NCBI GenBank assembly: GCA_016892645.1
Contig: JAFEMX010000003.1
Location: forward strand, 186,001 to 250,000
Direction of reading: 5' to 3'
Source: Micrococcaceae bacterium RIT 802
GTDB taxonomy: Bacteria; Actinomycetota; Actinomycetes; Actinomycetales; Micrococcaceae
DNA length: 64,000 bases
Shown here: in pieces, positions 55,144 through 64,000 of the stretch
Layout: every line of letters starts with the position of its first letter
How positions within the stretch are numbered: position 1 is the stretch's first letter
Made by a program: the position numbers and the translations under genes
The notes under the pieces: generated by a model
The model's database searches: none
Told to the model about the DNA's origin: nothing
What the model saw: only the letters and a program-made list of their open reading frames with translations

Positions 55144-55926
55144 ATGAGCATGACGACGAAACCCGGTTCGGTACTGGCAGCTGCGCTTCCCGGGGTGCTG
55201 GTAGGGCTCTGCGGACTGTTGCTGACCGCATGCGGCATCGCCCTGCTGGCCGGACACGGGGAGACGACATCAACCGCCTTGCTCTCCCCCGCAGGGCTGG
55301 ACAGTGGGGCCGCCCTCGCCTTTGTGGCCCTCGGGCTGGCTGTGCTGGCCTGGTGGCTGTTCGGCCTGGTCGCCGGTGTGGCCGCCGAGCTACTGGGCCG
55401 GCACGGCCATCAAAGAGCGGCGGACCGTGCCGCGCGGTGTTCCCCGGCGTACATGCGGCGCCTGGCCGCCGTTTTGCTCGGCGCCCACCTCCTGGTGGTC
55501 CCCGCGGCGCAGGCGGCGGCTCCCGGCGCCGTCGGGCTTGCCGGGGCCGGGCTCTCCCCCGCAACCGTGGCAACCCTGACGGTGCCGGCCGCCGGGGCCG
55601 AACTGCCCGCAGCCTCGTGGAGCAGTCGCGACCTGCCGTCCCCCGCATGGAGCCCCGAACGTCCGGCGGCACCCATGAACCGGCTGATGGGACAGCAGAA
55701 CCGCGCCGCCGCGGCCGCTGATTCCGTCGTGGTCAAGGAGGGAGACTCGTTGTGGTCGATCGCCGCCCGCAGCGCCGGGGCCGGGGCCACGGATGCAGAG
55801 ATCGCCCGGGAGTGGCCGCGCTGGTATCGAACGAACCGGGCGGCCATTGGCCCGGATCCCGACTTGTTGGACATCGGAACAGTCCTGACCCCACCGCGGG
55901 CCGAGCAGGACCAGAACAGAAGGTAG
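55144..55926 (+). CDS. LysM domain membrane protein
   Basis: 260 residues with hydrophobic segments at about 10-37, 55-84 and 106-127, then a Pro/Ala-rich linker and a C-terminal LysM-like domain (VVVKEGDSLWSIAARSAGA) that would bind peptidoglycan outside the cell. ATG 55144 was preferred because AGGTG lies 6 bases upstream; a GTG three codons earlier is possible. It is divergent from the 184-residue gene and followed after 5 bases by the Rv3235-like gene, so they form an operon. Function unknown. Confidence 0.85.
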   Translation: MSMTTKPGSVLAAALPGVLVGLCGLLLTACGIALLAGHGETTSTALLSPAGLDSGAALAFVALGLAVLAWWLFGLVAGVAAELLGRHGHQRAADRAARCSPAYMRRLAAVLLGAHLLVVPAAQAAAPGAVGLAGAGLSPATVATLTVPAAGAELPAASWSSRDLPSPAWSPERPAAPMNRLMGQQNRAAAAADSVVVKEGDSLWSIAARSAGAGATDAEIAREWPRWYRTNRAAIGPDPDLLDIGTVLTPPRAEQDQNRR

Positions 55927-55931
55927 GAGCC

Positions 55932-56504
55932 ATGACCGAGTCAGCACGCCCCGAGGAACAGCTTCCGAACATCGTGCCCGGACCGGGCCTGGGAGGCAGC
56001 GGGCCCACCATCGTCCCCGCGATCCGTCCACTGCCGGTACGCAAATTCGCCGACCTGCTGCCTGCCTCCGCCCCCGCACGGACCGGCGGTGCAGCCGACC
56101 ACACCCGGGGAACCGGGGAACACCAATCCCCTGTCCACCGGGCCGCCGAATCCGAGCGGCGCGAGGAACGGGCCCACGTCCACACCATCGTGCGGATGGT
56201 CGGACTGGCGGCCTTCGAGTCCATGTCCGGCGTGCGTCCCGTCCACCAGCTGGCCCGGTGGCTGGAGGCAGGACAATACGAAAAACTTCGCTGCAGGGTG
56301 GCCCTGGTGGCAGCCACGCAGCCGGATGAAGGCCGGCGGCTGCACCGCAACACCACCATCCGCCGCACCCGGTTGTGCCCGGTATCCCCCGGCGCCTACG
56401 AGGCCAGCCTGGTGGTGGCCGAAAACGACCGTGTCCGTGCCGCTGCGCTCCGGGTGGAGCGGCGGCACGGACACTGGAGCGTCGTGGAACTGGAGATCGG
56501 CTAG
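55932..56504 (+). CDS. Rv3235 family protein
   Basis: 190 residues. The first 80 are disordered, Pro/Gly-rich; the conserved part begins near 90 ([28 protein letters not shown]) and ends with [14 protein letters not shown]. It resembles the small SecA-adjacent Rv3235 family of actinobacteria; function unknown, no membrane helix. ATG follows TAGGAGCC. Its stop codon shares bases with the secA stop on the opposite strand. Confidence 0.85.
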   Translation: MTESARPEEQLPNIVPGPGLGGSGPTIVPAIRPLPVRKFADLLPASAPARTGGAADHTRGTGEHQSPVHRAAESERREERAHVHTIVRMVGLAAFESMSGVRPVHQLARWLEAGQYEKLRCRVALVAATQPDEGRRLHRNTTIRRTRLCPVSPGAYEASLVVAENDRVRAAALRVERRHGHWSVVELEIG

Positions 56505-59230
56505 CGTCGCTTGGACTTCTTCGAGCGGCGATCCGCCCGGTTGCCCGCGGCCTTCGAATCCTCCGCGGCCGCCCGTTCGACACGCGATTCGGCCTCGCCA
56601 TCCTCGCTCGGGGCCGTGTATTGCAGGGCCGCCGGACGGGCAGGGGCCTCCAGGCCCGGGGTATTCAGGACCGGGGTCGTCGTGGAGGACCGGGCGTCGA
56701 TGACGCCGGGCAGAGACACGGGCGCCGGCTGCGCGACCTCGACCTCGAGGTTGAACAGGAACCCGACGCTCTCCTCGCGGATGGCCTCCATCATGGTCTG
56801 GAACATCGCGAACCCCTCGCGCTGGTATTCGACCAGCGGATCGCGCTGGGCCATCGCACGCAGTCCGATGCCTTCCTTGAGGTAGTCCATCTCGTACAGG
56901 TGTTCCTGCCACTTGCGGCCGATCACGCTGAGCACCACGCGCCGTTCGAGCTCGCGCAGGTTCTCCTCCCCGATCGCCTGTTCGCGTTCCTGGTACTGGA
57001 CGCGTGCGTCGGAGAGGATCTCCTCCTGCAGGAACTCCGAGGTGATCCGGCCGGGTCCCCCGCCTTCCTCCAGGACCTCGTCGATGGTCAGCGCAATCGG
57101 GTACAACTGTCCCAGGTTCGTCCACAGCTGCTTCAGATCCCAGTCGTCGCCGTGGCCCTCGCTGGTCGCCTCGGCCACCATGGCCTTGACCACGTCCTCC
57201 ATGAAGTGCTGGACCTGCTCCTGCAGGTCGCCACCTTCGAGGATCCGCCGGCGGTCGCCGTAGATGGCCTCACGCTGGCGGTTCATCACGTCGTCGTACT
57301 TCAGTACGTTCTTGCGCTGCTCGGCGTTGGTCGACTCGACCTGGCCTTGTGCCGTCTCGATCGCCTTCGAGACGATCTTCGACTCCAGGGCCATGTCATC
57401 GGGCATGGAGGGGTTGTTCATGATCCGCTGGGCCGCGTTGGCGTTGAATCGGCGCATCAGCTCATCGGTCATCGACAGGTAGAAGCGGGACTCGCCCGGG
57501 TCTCCCTGCCGACCGGAACGGCCACGCAGCTGGTTGTCGATCCGGCGCGATTCGTGGCGCTCGGTGCCGAGCACATACAGCCCGCCCAGTCCGCGCACCT
57601 CCGCTGATTCGGCCTTGACCTGATCTTGGGCGGCGGCAAAGACGTCGTCCCAGACACGTTCGTATTCCTCGGAGTCGCGCTCGGGATCCAGGCCCCGACG
57701 GTCCATCTCGGCAACGGCCAGGAACTCGGCATTGCCTCCGAGCATGATGTCGGTACCGCGGCCGGCCATGTTGGTGGCGACCGTGACGGCACCCTTCTTG
57801 CCCGCCTGCGCGACGACTGCCGCCTCACGCGCGTGCTGCTTGGCGTTGAGGACCTCGTGGCGCACGCCCTCCTGGGCCAGCTTGCGGGAAAGGTATTCGC
57901 TCTTCTCGACGCTGGTCGTGCCCACGAGGACCGGCTGCCCGGCGGCATGGCGCTCGACGATGTCCTGCGCGACGGCGTCGAACTTCGAGATCTCGTTCTT
58001 GTAGATGAGGTCGGACTGGTCCTTGCGCTGCATCGGCTTGTTCGTGGGGATTTCGACGACACCAAGCTTGTAGGTGCCCATGAACTCGGCGGCCTCGGTC
58101 TGCGCGGTGCCGGTCATGCCCGAAAGCGTCCCGTACAGGCGGAAGTAGTTCTGCAGGGTGACGGTGGCCATCGTCTGGTTCTCGGCCTTGATCTCGACGT
58201 TTTCCTTCGCCTCGATCGCCTGGTGCATGCCTTCGTTGTAGCGACGGCCGGCCAGCGTGCGGCCGGTGTGCTCGTCGACGATCATGACCTCGCCGTTGAT
58301 CACGACGTAGTCCTTGTCCTTCTTGAACAGTTCCTTAGCCTTGATGGCGTTGTTCAGGAAGCCGATGAGGGGCGTGTTGGCCGCTTCATACAGGTTGTGG
58401 ATGCCGAGGTGGTCCTCGACCTTCTCGATACCGGTCTCCAGGACACCGACAGTGCGCTTCTTCTCGTCGACCTCGTAATCGTCGTCGCGGTCCAACTTGG
58501 TCACCAGGCGGGCGAACTCGCTGAACCAGCGATTCACGTCTCCCTGGGCTTGGCCGGAGATGATGAGCGGGGTCCTCGCCTCATCGATCAGGATGGAGTC
58601 GACCTCGTCGACGATCGCAAAGTTATGGCCACGCTGGACGAGCTCGTCCTTGCTCCAGGCCATGTTGTCGCGCAGGTAGTCGAAGCCGAATTCGTTGTTC
58701 GTCCCGTAGGTGATGTCCGCCTCGTACTGCTTGCGGCGGATCGCGGGGTCCTGGTTGGCCAGGATGCAGCCGGTGGTCATGCCCAGGAATCGGAACACGC
58801 GTCCCATGAGGTCCGATTGGTATTCGGCGAGGTAGTCGTTGGTCGTGACCACGTGCACGCCCTTGCCGGAAATGGCGTTCAGGTAGGCGGGCCCGGTCGC
58901 CACGAGGGTCTTGCCTTCACCGGTCTTCATTTCGGCGATGTTGCCCAGGTGCAGGGCCGCACCGCCCATGAGCTGGACATCGAAGTGGCGCATGCCGAGG
59001 GTGCGGTCCGCGGCCTCACGCACGGCGGCGAAGGCCTCGGGCAGCAGGGAGTCCAGGGGCTCACCGTCCTGGTGGCGCTTCTTGAACTCCTCCGTCTCGG
59101 CCCGCAGTTCCGCATCCGACATGGCCCGGAATTCGTCCTCAAGCACGTTGATCGCCGCGGCGTATCCGCGCAGTCGCTTCAGGATCTTCTTGTCGCCGGT
59201 CCGCAGGACGCGTTCTAGCAGTGATGCCAC
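56501..59230 (-). CDS. secA: Preprotein translocase ATPase SecA
   Basis: 909 residues, the essential motor for protein export (SecA1 type). Walker A MKTGEGKT at 101-108, Walker [13 protein letters not shown], the preprotein crosslinking region and helicase motif [14 protein letters not shown] are present. The C-terminus is basic (RRSKKSKRR) and lacks the zinc-binding CxC motif. GTG 59230 was chosen by homology ([15 protein letters not shown]) with GGAG 9 bases upstream. A TAGACT hexamer sits about 43 bases before the start. Confidence 0.97.
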   Translation of the reverse strand: MASLLERVLRTGDKKILKRLRGYAAAINVLEDEFRAMSDAELRAETEEFKKRHQDGEPLDSLLPEAFAAVREAADRTLGMRHFDVQLMGGAALHLGNIAEMKTGEGKTLVATGPAYLNAISGKGVHVVTTNDYLAEYQSDLMGRVFRFLGMTTGCILANQDPAIRRKQYEADITYGTNNEFGFDYLRDNMAWSKDELVQRGHNFAIVDEVDSILIDEARTPLIISGQAQGDVNRWFSEFARLVTKLDRDDDYEVDEKKRTVGVLETGIEKVEDHLGIHNLYEAANTPLIGFLNNAIKAKELFKKDKDYVVINGEVMIVDEHTGRTLAGRRYNEGMHQAIEAKENVEIKAENQTMATVTLQNYFRLYGTLSGMTGTAQTEAAEFMGTYKLGVVEIPTNKPMQRKDQSDLIYKNEISKFDAVAQDIVERHAAGQPVLVGTTSVEKSEYLSRKLAQEGVRHEVLNAKQHAREAAVVAQAGKKGAVTVATNMAGRGTDIMLGGNAEFLAVAEMDRRGLDPERDSEEYERVWDDVFAAAQDQVKAESAEVRGLGGLYVLGTERHESRRIDNQLRGRSGRQGDPGESRFYLSMTDELMRRFNANAAQRIMNNPSMPDDMALESKIVSKAIETAQGQVESTNAEQRKNVLKYDDVMNRQREAIYGDRRRILEGGDLQEQVQHFMEDVVKAMVAEATSEGHGDDWDLKQLWTNLGQLYPIALTIDEVLEEGGGPGRITSEFLQEEILSDARVQYQEREQAIGEENLRELERRVVLSVIGRKWQEHLYEMDYLKEGIGLRAMAQRDPLVEYQREGFAMFQTMMEAIREESVGFLFNLEVEVAQPAPVSLPGVIDARSSTTTPVLNTPGLEAPARPAALQYTAPSEDGEAESRVERAAAEDSKAAGNRADRRSKKSKRR

Positions 59231-59272
59231 GTGGTAGCTCCAAATCTCAGGCACAGGAATTCTGGCTTGGCC

Positions 59273-59278
59273 AGTCTA
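59273..59278 (-). promoter_or_regulatory. -10 hexamer of secA
   Basis: TAGACT fits TANNNT and predicts a leader of about 36 bases. The identical hexamer lies before dnaE and the YcaQ-like gene. No clear -35. Confidence 0.4.
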
Positions 59279-59302
59279 CGGGAGACACGTTCGGGACCCT
59301 GT

Positions 59303-60526
59303 TTAGGTTCCACCGCACCGTGTCCGCACCATACGGGCCAGTTCAAGGGACAGGTTACCCTCCGGATGGACCTGAACCGATTCCAGGCCGAGCCACCGGG
59401 CCATGAGCCACAGCTCGGCGGCCAGTTCCCCTGCGGTTTCGGCGGGCGCGTCGACCTCTCCATGGCTGGAACGGACCACCAGCCGGCCATCGGCGCGATC
59501 CGCCTTCAGGTCAACCCGGGCGACCAGCCGGTCGCCGAGCAGGAACGGCAGCACGTAGTAGCCGTACCTGCGCTTCTCGGCCGGCGTGTAGATCTCGAGG
59601 CGGTAGTGGAAACCGAAGAGTTCCTCGATGCGGCGGCGTTCGAAGACCAGGGAATCGAAGGGGCTCAGCAGCGCGCGTCCCCGGGCGAGGCGGGGCCGGG
59701 CCGCACCGACGTGCAGGTACTGCTGCCCCGGCCAGCCGGCCACTTTCACGGGCTCGAGGACGCCACGTGCGATGAGCCGGTCCACCGCGGACGCAGCGGC
59801 TCGGAGCGGCAGCCGGAAGTAGTCGGCCAAGCAGCGCACGGTTCCGATGCCGTGGGCCCGAGCAGCGGTTTCGACGAGACGTTCTGCCGATGCCGCGGCG
59901 TCGTCGTCGCCGGAAGAAACCGCCGATGGCGGCAGCACCCGCGCGATGGGCGCATAGCGCCGTTCGAACTGGGCGGTGCGTCCGGCGGAGCCGACCTCGC
60001 CGCGGGCAAACAATGCCTCGAGGGCCTCCTTGACCGTGGACCAGTTCCACCCCCAGTTCGAACGGTCCACGTCTTCGCGGTGGCCGAGCCGGGAGGCGAC
60101 ATCGCGTGCCGTCAGCGGGCGCGACGTCTCCAGGAGCGCCAGGATGCGATCGGCAAGTTCGCGTAGTTCCGGTCGCTCGGCGGTGAAGCTGCCCATCCAG
60201 GTACGGCGCTGCCAGGGCACCAGGTCGGCGAAGTGGCCGGGGCTGATGAAGCTGGCTTCGTGTGCCCAGTATTCGACCATCCGACGTGGTGAACGCGATC
60301 CCATCCTGTCGAGGATGTCCCGGTCATAGGGCCCGACGCGGGCGAAGATCGGCAGGTAGTGGGCCCGGCTGAGCACGTTGACGGAATCGATCTGGAGCAG
60401 ATGGAGGCGGTCAAAGGCAAGGCCCACCTGCCGGGCTGTCGCCGGGCCGGTGGGCCTTGCCTGGTGGAGCCCCTGGGCGGCCAGCGCCACGCGCCGTGCC
60501 TGCGCCAGGGTCATCCGTTGGGTCAT
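59303..60526 (-). CDS. YcaQ-like winged-helix DNA glycosylase family protein
   Basis: 407 residues, three tandem winged-helix regions (HTH_42/DUF1006). Conserved C-terminal LLSPFDSLVFERRRIEELF and YRLEIYTPAEKRRYGYYVL match the YcaQ/AlkX family, whose members remove interstrand crosslink or mustard adducts from DNA. The catalytic QxQ/QxD motif could correspond to LLQIDSVNV near 44 (Gln45, Asp47), which would place it in the AlkX group; this is an inference. The ATG has TAGACT 6 bases before it and no ribosome site. Confidence 0.88.
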   Translation of the reverse strand: MTQRMTLAQARRVALAAQGLHQARPTGPATARQVGLAFDRLHLLQIDSVNVLSRAHYLPIFARVGPYDRDILDRMGSRSPRRMVEYWAHEASFISPGHFADLVPWQRRTWMGSFTAERPELRELADRILALLETSRPLTARDVASRLGHREDVDRSNWGWNWSTVKEALEALFARGEVGSAGRTAQFERRYAPIARVLPPSAVSSGDDDAAASAERLVETAARAHGIGTVRCLADYFRLPLRAAASAVDRLIARGVLEPVKVAGWPGQQYLHVGAARPRLARGRALLSPFDSLVFERRRIEELFGFHYRLEIYTPAEKRRYGYYVLPFLLGDRLVARVDLKADRADGRLVVRSSHGEVDAPAETAGELAAELWLMARWLGLESVQVHPEGNLSLELARMVRTRCGGT

Positions 60527-60532
60527 GCGGCC

Positions 60533-60538
60533 AGTCTA
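60533..60538 (-). promoter_or_regulatory. -10 hexamer of YcaQ-like gene, probable leaderless start
   Basis: TAGACT ends 6 bases before the ATG; the surrounding CTAGACTGG string is identical to that before dnaE. Confidence 0.5.
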
Positions 60539-60554
60539 GGGCCAGTGGCCGCGG

Positions 60555-61229
60555 CTAGGACGCCGGCTGGGACTCGCGGTAGTGGCGGGTTTCAACCGTT
60601 TCCGCATCGGAGTGGTTGTCGTCCAGGGTGATGACCCCGTAGTTCCATTGCTGGCGGCGGTACACCACGGCGCAGGTGCCGGTCTCGGAGTCGATGAACA
60701 AGTAGAACGGATGGCCGACGAGCTCCATCCGGTCCACGGCGTCGTCCACGCTCATCGTTTCGGACGGAAAGACCTTGCGGCGGATTTCGACGGGACTGCC
60801 TGCCGCATTTTCCACGGCCTCGCGTTCCTGCTCGTTCAGGGTCTCCTCGTGCAGCGGGATGCTGCTGCTGGCCGGCTCCAACGTGGAGGTCGCCTGGAAG
60901 ACCGCCTGGGGTGTCTGCCTGCCGTGGTGGACCTTCCGGCGGTCGCGAGCCCGGCGCAACCGCTCGAGCAGCTTGGTGAATGCCGTGTCGAAGGCGGCGA
61001 ATTTGTCGGAGGCCTTGGCTTCCGCACGGATGGCCGGACCGCTGCCAACGACACTGATCTCCACTGTCAGCTGGGCCTCGGCCTGCCGGGCGTTGGGTTC
61101 CTTGGTGACCTTGACGTCGAGGCGCTGGACCTTGCTTGCCAGCTGTCCGATCTTGTCAGTCTTCTCGTCCGCGTACTCGCGGAACCGATCGGATACCGTC
61201 ACGTTGCGCCCGGTGATGTTCATCTCCAT
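60555..61229 (-). CDS. hpf: Long-form hibernation promoting factor
   Basis: 224 residues. It inactivates ribosomes in stationary phase by pairing them into 100S dimers. N-terminal ribosome-binding domain 1-105 (NITGRNVTVSDRFREYADEK, RARDRRKVHHG), flexible linker, and C-terminal dimerisation domain 155-224 with FPSETMSVDDAVDRMELVGHPF-type sequence. The ATG was chosen for AGGAGG 5 bases upstream; a second ATG two codons later is poorer. A promoter lies about 105 bases upstream. Confidence 0.96.
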   Translation of the reverse strand: MEMNITGRNVTVSDRFREYADEKTDKIGQLASKVQRLDVKVTKEPNARQAEAQLTVEISVVGSGPAIRAEAKASDKFAAFDTAFTKLLERLRRARDRRKVHHGRQTPQAVFQATSTLEPASSSIPLHEETLNEQEREAVENAAGSPVEIRRKVFPSETMSVDDAVDRMELVGHPFYLFIDSETGTCAVVYRRQQWNYGVITLDDNHSDAETVETRHYRESQPAS

Positions 61230-61332
61230 GGTGTCCTCCTACTGACCTCGGGTGACACGACAGCAACTGAAAGTGTCTCCTTCCAGTCGCTGAAGATGGG
61301 TTCTTCTCCTCTTGGTGAGGTGCCCATACTCA

Positions 61333-61360
61333 ACCGTAATCCAGGGCACCCAATAATCAA
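61333..61360 (-). promoter_or_regulatory. Promoter of hpf
   Basis: TTGATT (61355-61360) and TACGGT (61333-61338) on the minus strand are 16 bases apart, in the 161-base gap before hpf. Confidence 0.45.
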
Positions 61361-61390
61361 GCCATTCCCTCGCCCTTTTTGTGAGGCGGC

Positions 61391-62281
61391 TCACGTCACG
61401 GCGTCGCGGACCCCGTGGGCGAGGCCACCGGAAGCCCCGGGGACCGGCGTGTCGGCGGGCGCAGCGCCTCCGGGCGACACCGCAGGGATGTGGTCGTCCT
61501 TCCGGGGCGGGGCGGTTGCGGCCAGCACGGCCGCCCCCTCTACGCGTGCACCGGCCTGCAGGAGGGTCCGGTAGGCGCGTGCCAGCGTCGACCCGGTGGT
61601 CAGGACATCGTCGACCAACAGCACGGGCCGCTCGGAAACCATGTGCCCGTGACGCACGGCCAATGCCGCGGCACCGGCGCTACGTGCGCGTCGGCCCTTG
61701 GTCTTCTGCTCGCTGACGGCCCACGGCGGCCGGGGCAATACGCGCAAGGCGGGGAAGACCACGACCCCGGCAGGCAGCAGCCCCCGCCGGGCAACCCAGT
61801 CCACCAACACGTCCACCGGCGCATATCCCCGGCGCGCCCGGGCCGTTCGGCTGGAGGGCACCGGCACCAGGGCCACCGGTCCGGGCCGCCCCATGGCTGC
61901 AGCGCGGATGGCACCGGCCATGGCCGGCCCCAGCACCCTGGCCAGGGAAACACGTTGGCGGTTCTTGAAGGACAGCACGGCAGCGGAGACCTCCCGGCTG
62001 TAGGCCCCGGCCGCCACCACGCGCAGCGGCTCACCGTCGGGCGTCAGGGGCAGCCCTTCGGCTCCTGCCTGGGCCTCGAAGGGCCGGACCGTCGCCGCAC
62101 GGAAGGCGCTCCGGCACGCCGGACACATGACCGCGTCCGGCGCCTGGCAGAAGACGCAGTCGCTCGGGGCCAGCACGGTGGCCAGTTCGGCGAGGGCGGA
62201 ACGGGGCCCGCTCACCCAGGAGGCAAACGCCATCCGGTCCAGGCGCGTGGCCAGGCCCGCCGGCAAGGGAGGGTATTCCAT
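61391..62281 (-). CDS. ComF-family phosphoribosyltransferase-like protein
   Basis: 296 residues from the chosen ATG. A zinc ribbon CVFCQAPDAVMCPAC at 42-56 is followed by a PRTase domain with the PRPP loop VLLVDDVLTTGSTL. ComF relatives act in DNA uptake, but most actinobacterial copies lack other competence genes. The start is uncertain: in-frame GTG 62365 and ATG 62350 lie upstream, and ATG 62233 downstream is also possible. The last 35 residues are Pro/Gly-rich. It follows lpqB in the same orientation, as in mycobacteria. Confidence 0.85.
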   Translation of the reverse strand: MEYPPLPAGLATRLDRMAFASWVSGPRSALAELATVLAPSDCVFCQAPDAVMCPACRSAFRAATVRPFEAQAGAEGLPLTPDGEPLRVVAAGAYSREVSAAVLSFKNRQRVSLARVLGPAMAGAIRAAAMGRPGPVALVPVPSSRTARARRGYAPVDVLVDWVARRGLLPAGVVVFPALRVLPRPPWAVSEQKTKGRRARSAGAAALAVRHGHMVSERPVLLVDDVLTTGSTLARAYRTLLQAGARVEGAAVLAATAPPRKDDHIPAVSPGGAAPADTPVPGASGGLAHGVRDAVT

Positions 62282-62386
62282 GAGCCGATGATCCGCTGTC
62301 CGATGCGCGGGGGGAAGGCCGGAGCGCGCGCCTGTGGACTGCTCCCCCATCCCACCTGCCACCACGGCATCGCCGTCGTGCCGCGG

Positions 62387-64000
62387 CTACCCCGGGTAGG
62401 CGAGCTGGGTGGCCTGTCCCTCGCGCTTCTTCCACGTCGAGAAGACCCGCGAATAGACGCCGTCGGGGGTCTCGGCGTACACCGTGCGCTGGTCACCGGG
62501 GCCGGCCGAGATGTTCGTCATGCCCAACAGGGGCTCGAAGGTCGTTGCCGTTCCACTGAGCGAGATCTCCTCGGCCTGCACGGCCTGGGAGTTGCTGGGC
62601 TTCATCACGATGACCGAGTCCGAGGAGCTCCACACCCCTCGTTGCACGGGGACCGACGCGTCCAGATGCAGCGGATCGGTGAACCCCCGCGGAACACCTT
62701 CGCTGTCGCGGATGATCCCGGTGATGTAGACCCCGGGCTTGCCGTCGACCGTGGCCACGACCAACGCCCGGGCGCCATCCGGCGAGACACGCAGCGACGT
62801 CACCTGGGCATTGCCCATCCACCCCGAGTTGACCTGGCGGGAGGCCCCGTCCTTGCCCGTGTCCGAGGGAGTGACCCGTACCCGGGTGCGCCCGTCGTTG
62901 CCGACGGTCCACGTCCAGCCGTGGATGTCGATGCTCGGCCGCAGCAGGTTCTCTCCGGTGACGGCGACCCGCGCGACCCCCGCCTCGTTGACGGTGACCA
63001 TCTTGGTGCGGTCCCCGTTGAGGAAGGCGTAGCGGTTGTCTGCCGGGGCCATGGCCGGATCGCGCGGGTTGTACGCGGAGATGTCCTGGACTCCGCCCAC
63101 GGGCACGACGCCGTTGCCCTGGTAGAAGACCAGGGCCTCCTTCGCGATGGCGATCTGCGTGTTGGGCACCGACGCGTCCACGATGGCCTTCTCGAACCCC
63201 TCCGCTACGTTGCCCAGGCTCACCGCACGTTGGCCGACGGTCATGGCCACCGAGCGGATGTTCTGCACCTGGCCCAGGGTCAGTTCGAGCTGTTGTTGCA
63301 TCTGCTGGCGCTGCAGCTCGGTGGCGTCGACGAACGTCGAGACGTTCAGGTCGACGGTGGCCCGGCGGGAGTCGACCGGCACGGATGCGCGGGCCAGGGC
63401 GCTGCCCTCGGGAAACGCGCTGGTGACGGCGTTGCGGAGATAGGGGGCGGGGCCCGAGAGGAGCGCGGTGACGATGGTCGCCGGCAGGGTCTGGCGCCGG
63501 GCGAACCAGCGGTAGTCGGCGATCGCGTACGTCTTGGTGGCATCGTAGAAGTACAGGGGGTAGGCGGAGAAGAGCACAGCGAAGTTGCCCTCCTCGATCA
63601 TGGTGCCGTTGGGCACCTTGGAGAGCCTCCATTGCCCGTCGACCTTCACGAGCTTGATGTCCGCGGACACCGTGGACTGCCCCTTCTTGCGGGTGAGCAG
63701 CCCGTATTCGTCGATGCTGGAGGTCGCGTCCACCTCGACGGTGTAGCTGCCTTCCTCGACGTTCTCCACGATGTTCGGCTCGGACGCGTAGACCACTGTC
63801 CGGTCCGCGGCCCGCCATTCGCGCGAGAGCTCCGGTGCGAGGTATTCGCGGGCGACGCTGTAGTCGTCCTTCGGGGCGAGGCCCGCCCGGAGGAAGCCCT
63901 CGATGATCTGCTGCGGGGAGGCGTCCTGGGGCGGACCGGGCGGATCGAAGGTGTAGTTGAAGTCGGATTGGCCGGCGGCTTCCGGGGCGCTGGTCCCCAC
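62387..64000 (-). CDS. lpqB: Lipoprotein LpqB, C-terminal 537 residues
   Basis: The gene runs off the right edge; the signal peptide and lipobox cysteine lie outside. Visible are an N-terminal helical region (FLRAGLAPKDDYSVAREYL), a GerMN domain (about 150-258, YRWFARRQTLPATIV) and a beta-propeller-like C-terminus. LpqB is a lipoprotein that interacts with the sensor MtrB in the MtrAB system; mtrB and mtrA are expected just upstream. The GTG at the very edge is not evidence for a start. Confidence 0.93.
   Translation of the reverse strand: MGTSAPEAAGQSDFNYTFDPPGPPQDASPQQIIEGFLRAGLAPKDDYSVAREYLAPELSREWRAADRTVVYASEPNIVENVEEGSYTVEVDATSSIDEYGLLTRKKGQSTVSADIKLVKVDGQWRLSKVPNGTMIEEGNFAVLFSAYPLYFYDATKTYAIADYRWFARRQTLPATIVTALLSGPAPYLRNAVTSAFPEGSALARASVPVDSRRATVDLNVSTFVDATELQRQQMQQQLELTLGQVQNIRSVAMTVGQRAVSLGNVAEGFEKAIVDASVPNTQIAIAKEALVFYQGNGVVPVGGVQDISAYNPRDPAMAPADNRYAFLNGDRTKMVTVNEAGVARVAVTGENLLRPSIDIHGWTWTVGNDGRTRVRVTPSDTGKDGASRQVNSGWMGNAQVTSLRVSPDGARALVVATVDGKPGVYITGIIRDSEGVPRGFTDPLHLDASVPVQRGVWSSSDSVIVMKPSNSQAVQAEEISLSGTATTFEPLLGMTNISAGPGDQRTVYAETPDGVYSRVFSTWKKREGQATQLAYPG

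Overview
The window is high-GC actinobacterial core chromosome. Three stretches of gene order match Mycobacterium tuberculosis from memory: DUF4191-RDD-glnA1-glnE-glnA2-panB (Rv2219 to Rv2225), mraZ down to wag31 (Rv2166c to Rv2145c), and lpqB-comF-hpf-secA-Rv3235. The dense set of DUF222/HNH, LysM and polyphosphate-glucokinase genes, and a MurE whose DNPR diaminopimelate motif is replaced by DDPH (suggesting L-lysine peptidoglycan), point to Micrococcaceae (Arthrobacter and relatives). That placement is an inference. No rRNA, tRNA, CRISPR array, insertion sequence or prophage was seen.

Layout. 1-13.8 kb: nitrogen assimilation (glnA1 with a GlnR-like operator, the adenylyltransferase glnE, glnA2), interrupted by an accessory block (HNH nuclease, small HTH regulator with a duplicated operator, cupin), then panB, a 62-residue SPOR-like gene, map, ppgK and nrdR. 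13.9-20.5 kb: hisD, dnaE, an RluD-type pseudouridine synthase and lspA, all leftward. 20.6-40.3 kb: a division and cell-wall (dcw) cluster read leftward from a promoter at about 40.27 kb: mraZ, rsmH, ftsL-like, ftsI, murE, murF, mraY, murD, ftsW, murG, murC, ftsQ, ftsZ, pgeF, yggS, sepF, yggT, wag31. Most junctions overlap by 4 bases, so translation is coupled. As usual in actinobacteria there is no ftsA. 40.3-46 kb: DUF3040 membrane protein, dinB, a polyprenyl diphosphate synthase, an Rv2175c-like regulator and a secreted five-LysM lytic transglycosylase. 46-56.5 kb: PdtaS-type histidine kinase, the giant NAD-glutamate dehydrogenase, a CpaE-like ATPase with a SAF-domain membrane protein, an unknown gene, a LysM membrane protein and an Rv3235 homologue. 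56.5-64 kb: secA, a YcaQ-like winged-helix protein, hpf, comF and a truncated lpqB.

How it fits together: peptidoglycan precursor synthesis (MurC-G, MraY), polymerisation (FtsW, FtsI), Z-ring assembly (FtsZ, SepF, FtsQ, FtsL-like) and polar growth (Wag31) form one transcription-translation block, probably set by MraZ through 10-bp-spaced boxes over its own promoter. Glutamine synthetase, its adenylyltransferase and the catabolic glutamate dehydrogenase set the glutamate/glutamine balance. Less ordinary points are the duplicated operator of the HTH-HNH unit, a second set of MraZ-like boxes, seven genes with a -10 hexamer 6-7 bases before the start codon (probable leaderless mRNAs), an SAF/CpaE pair without visible Tad pilus genes, and repeated elements in front of the LysM transglycosylase.
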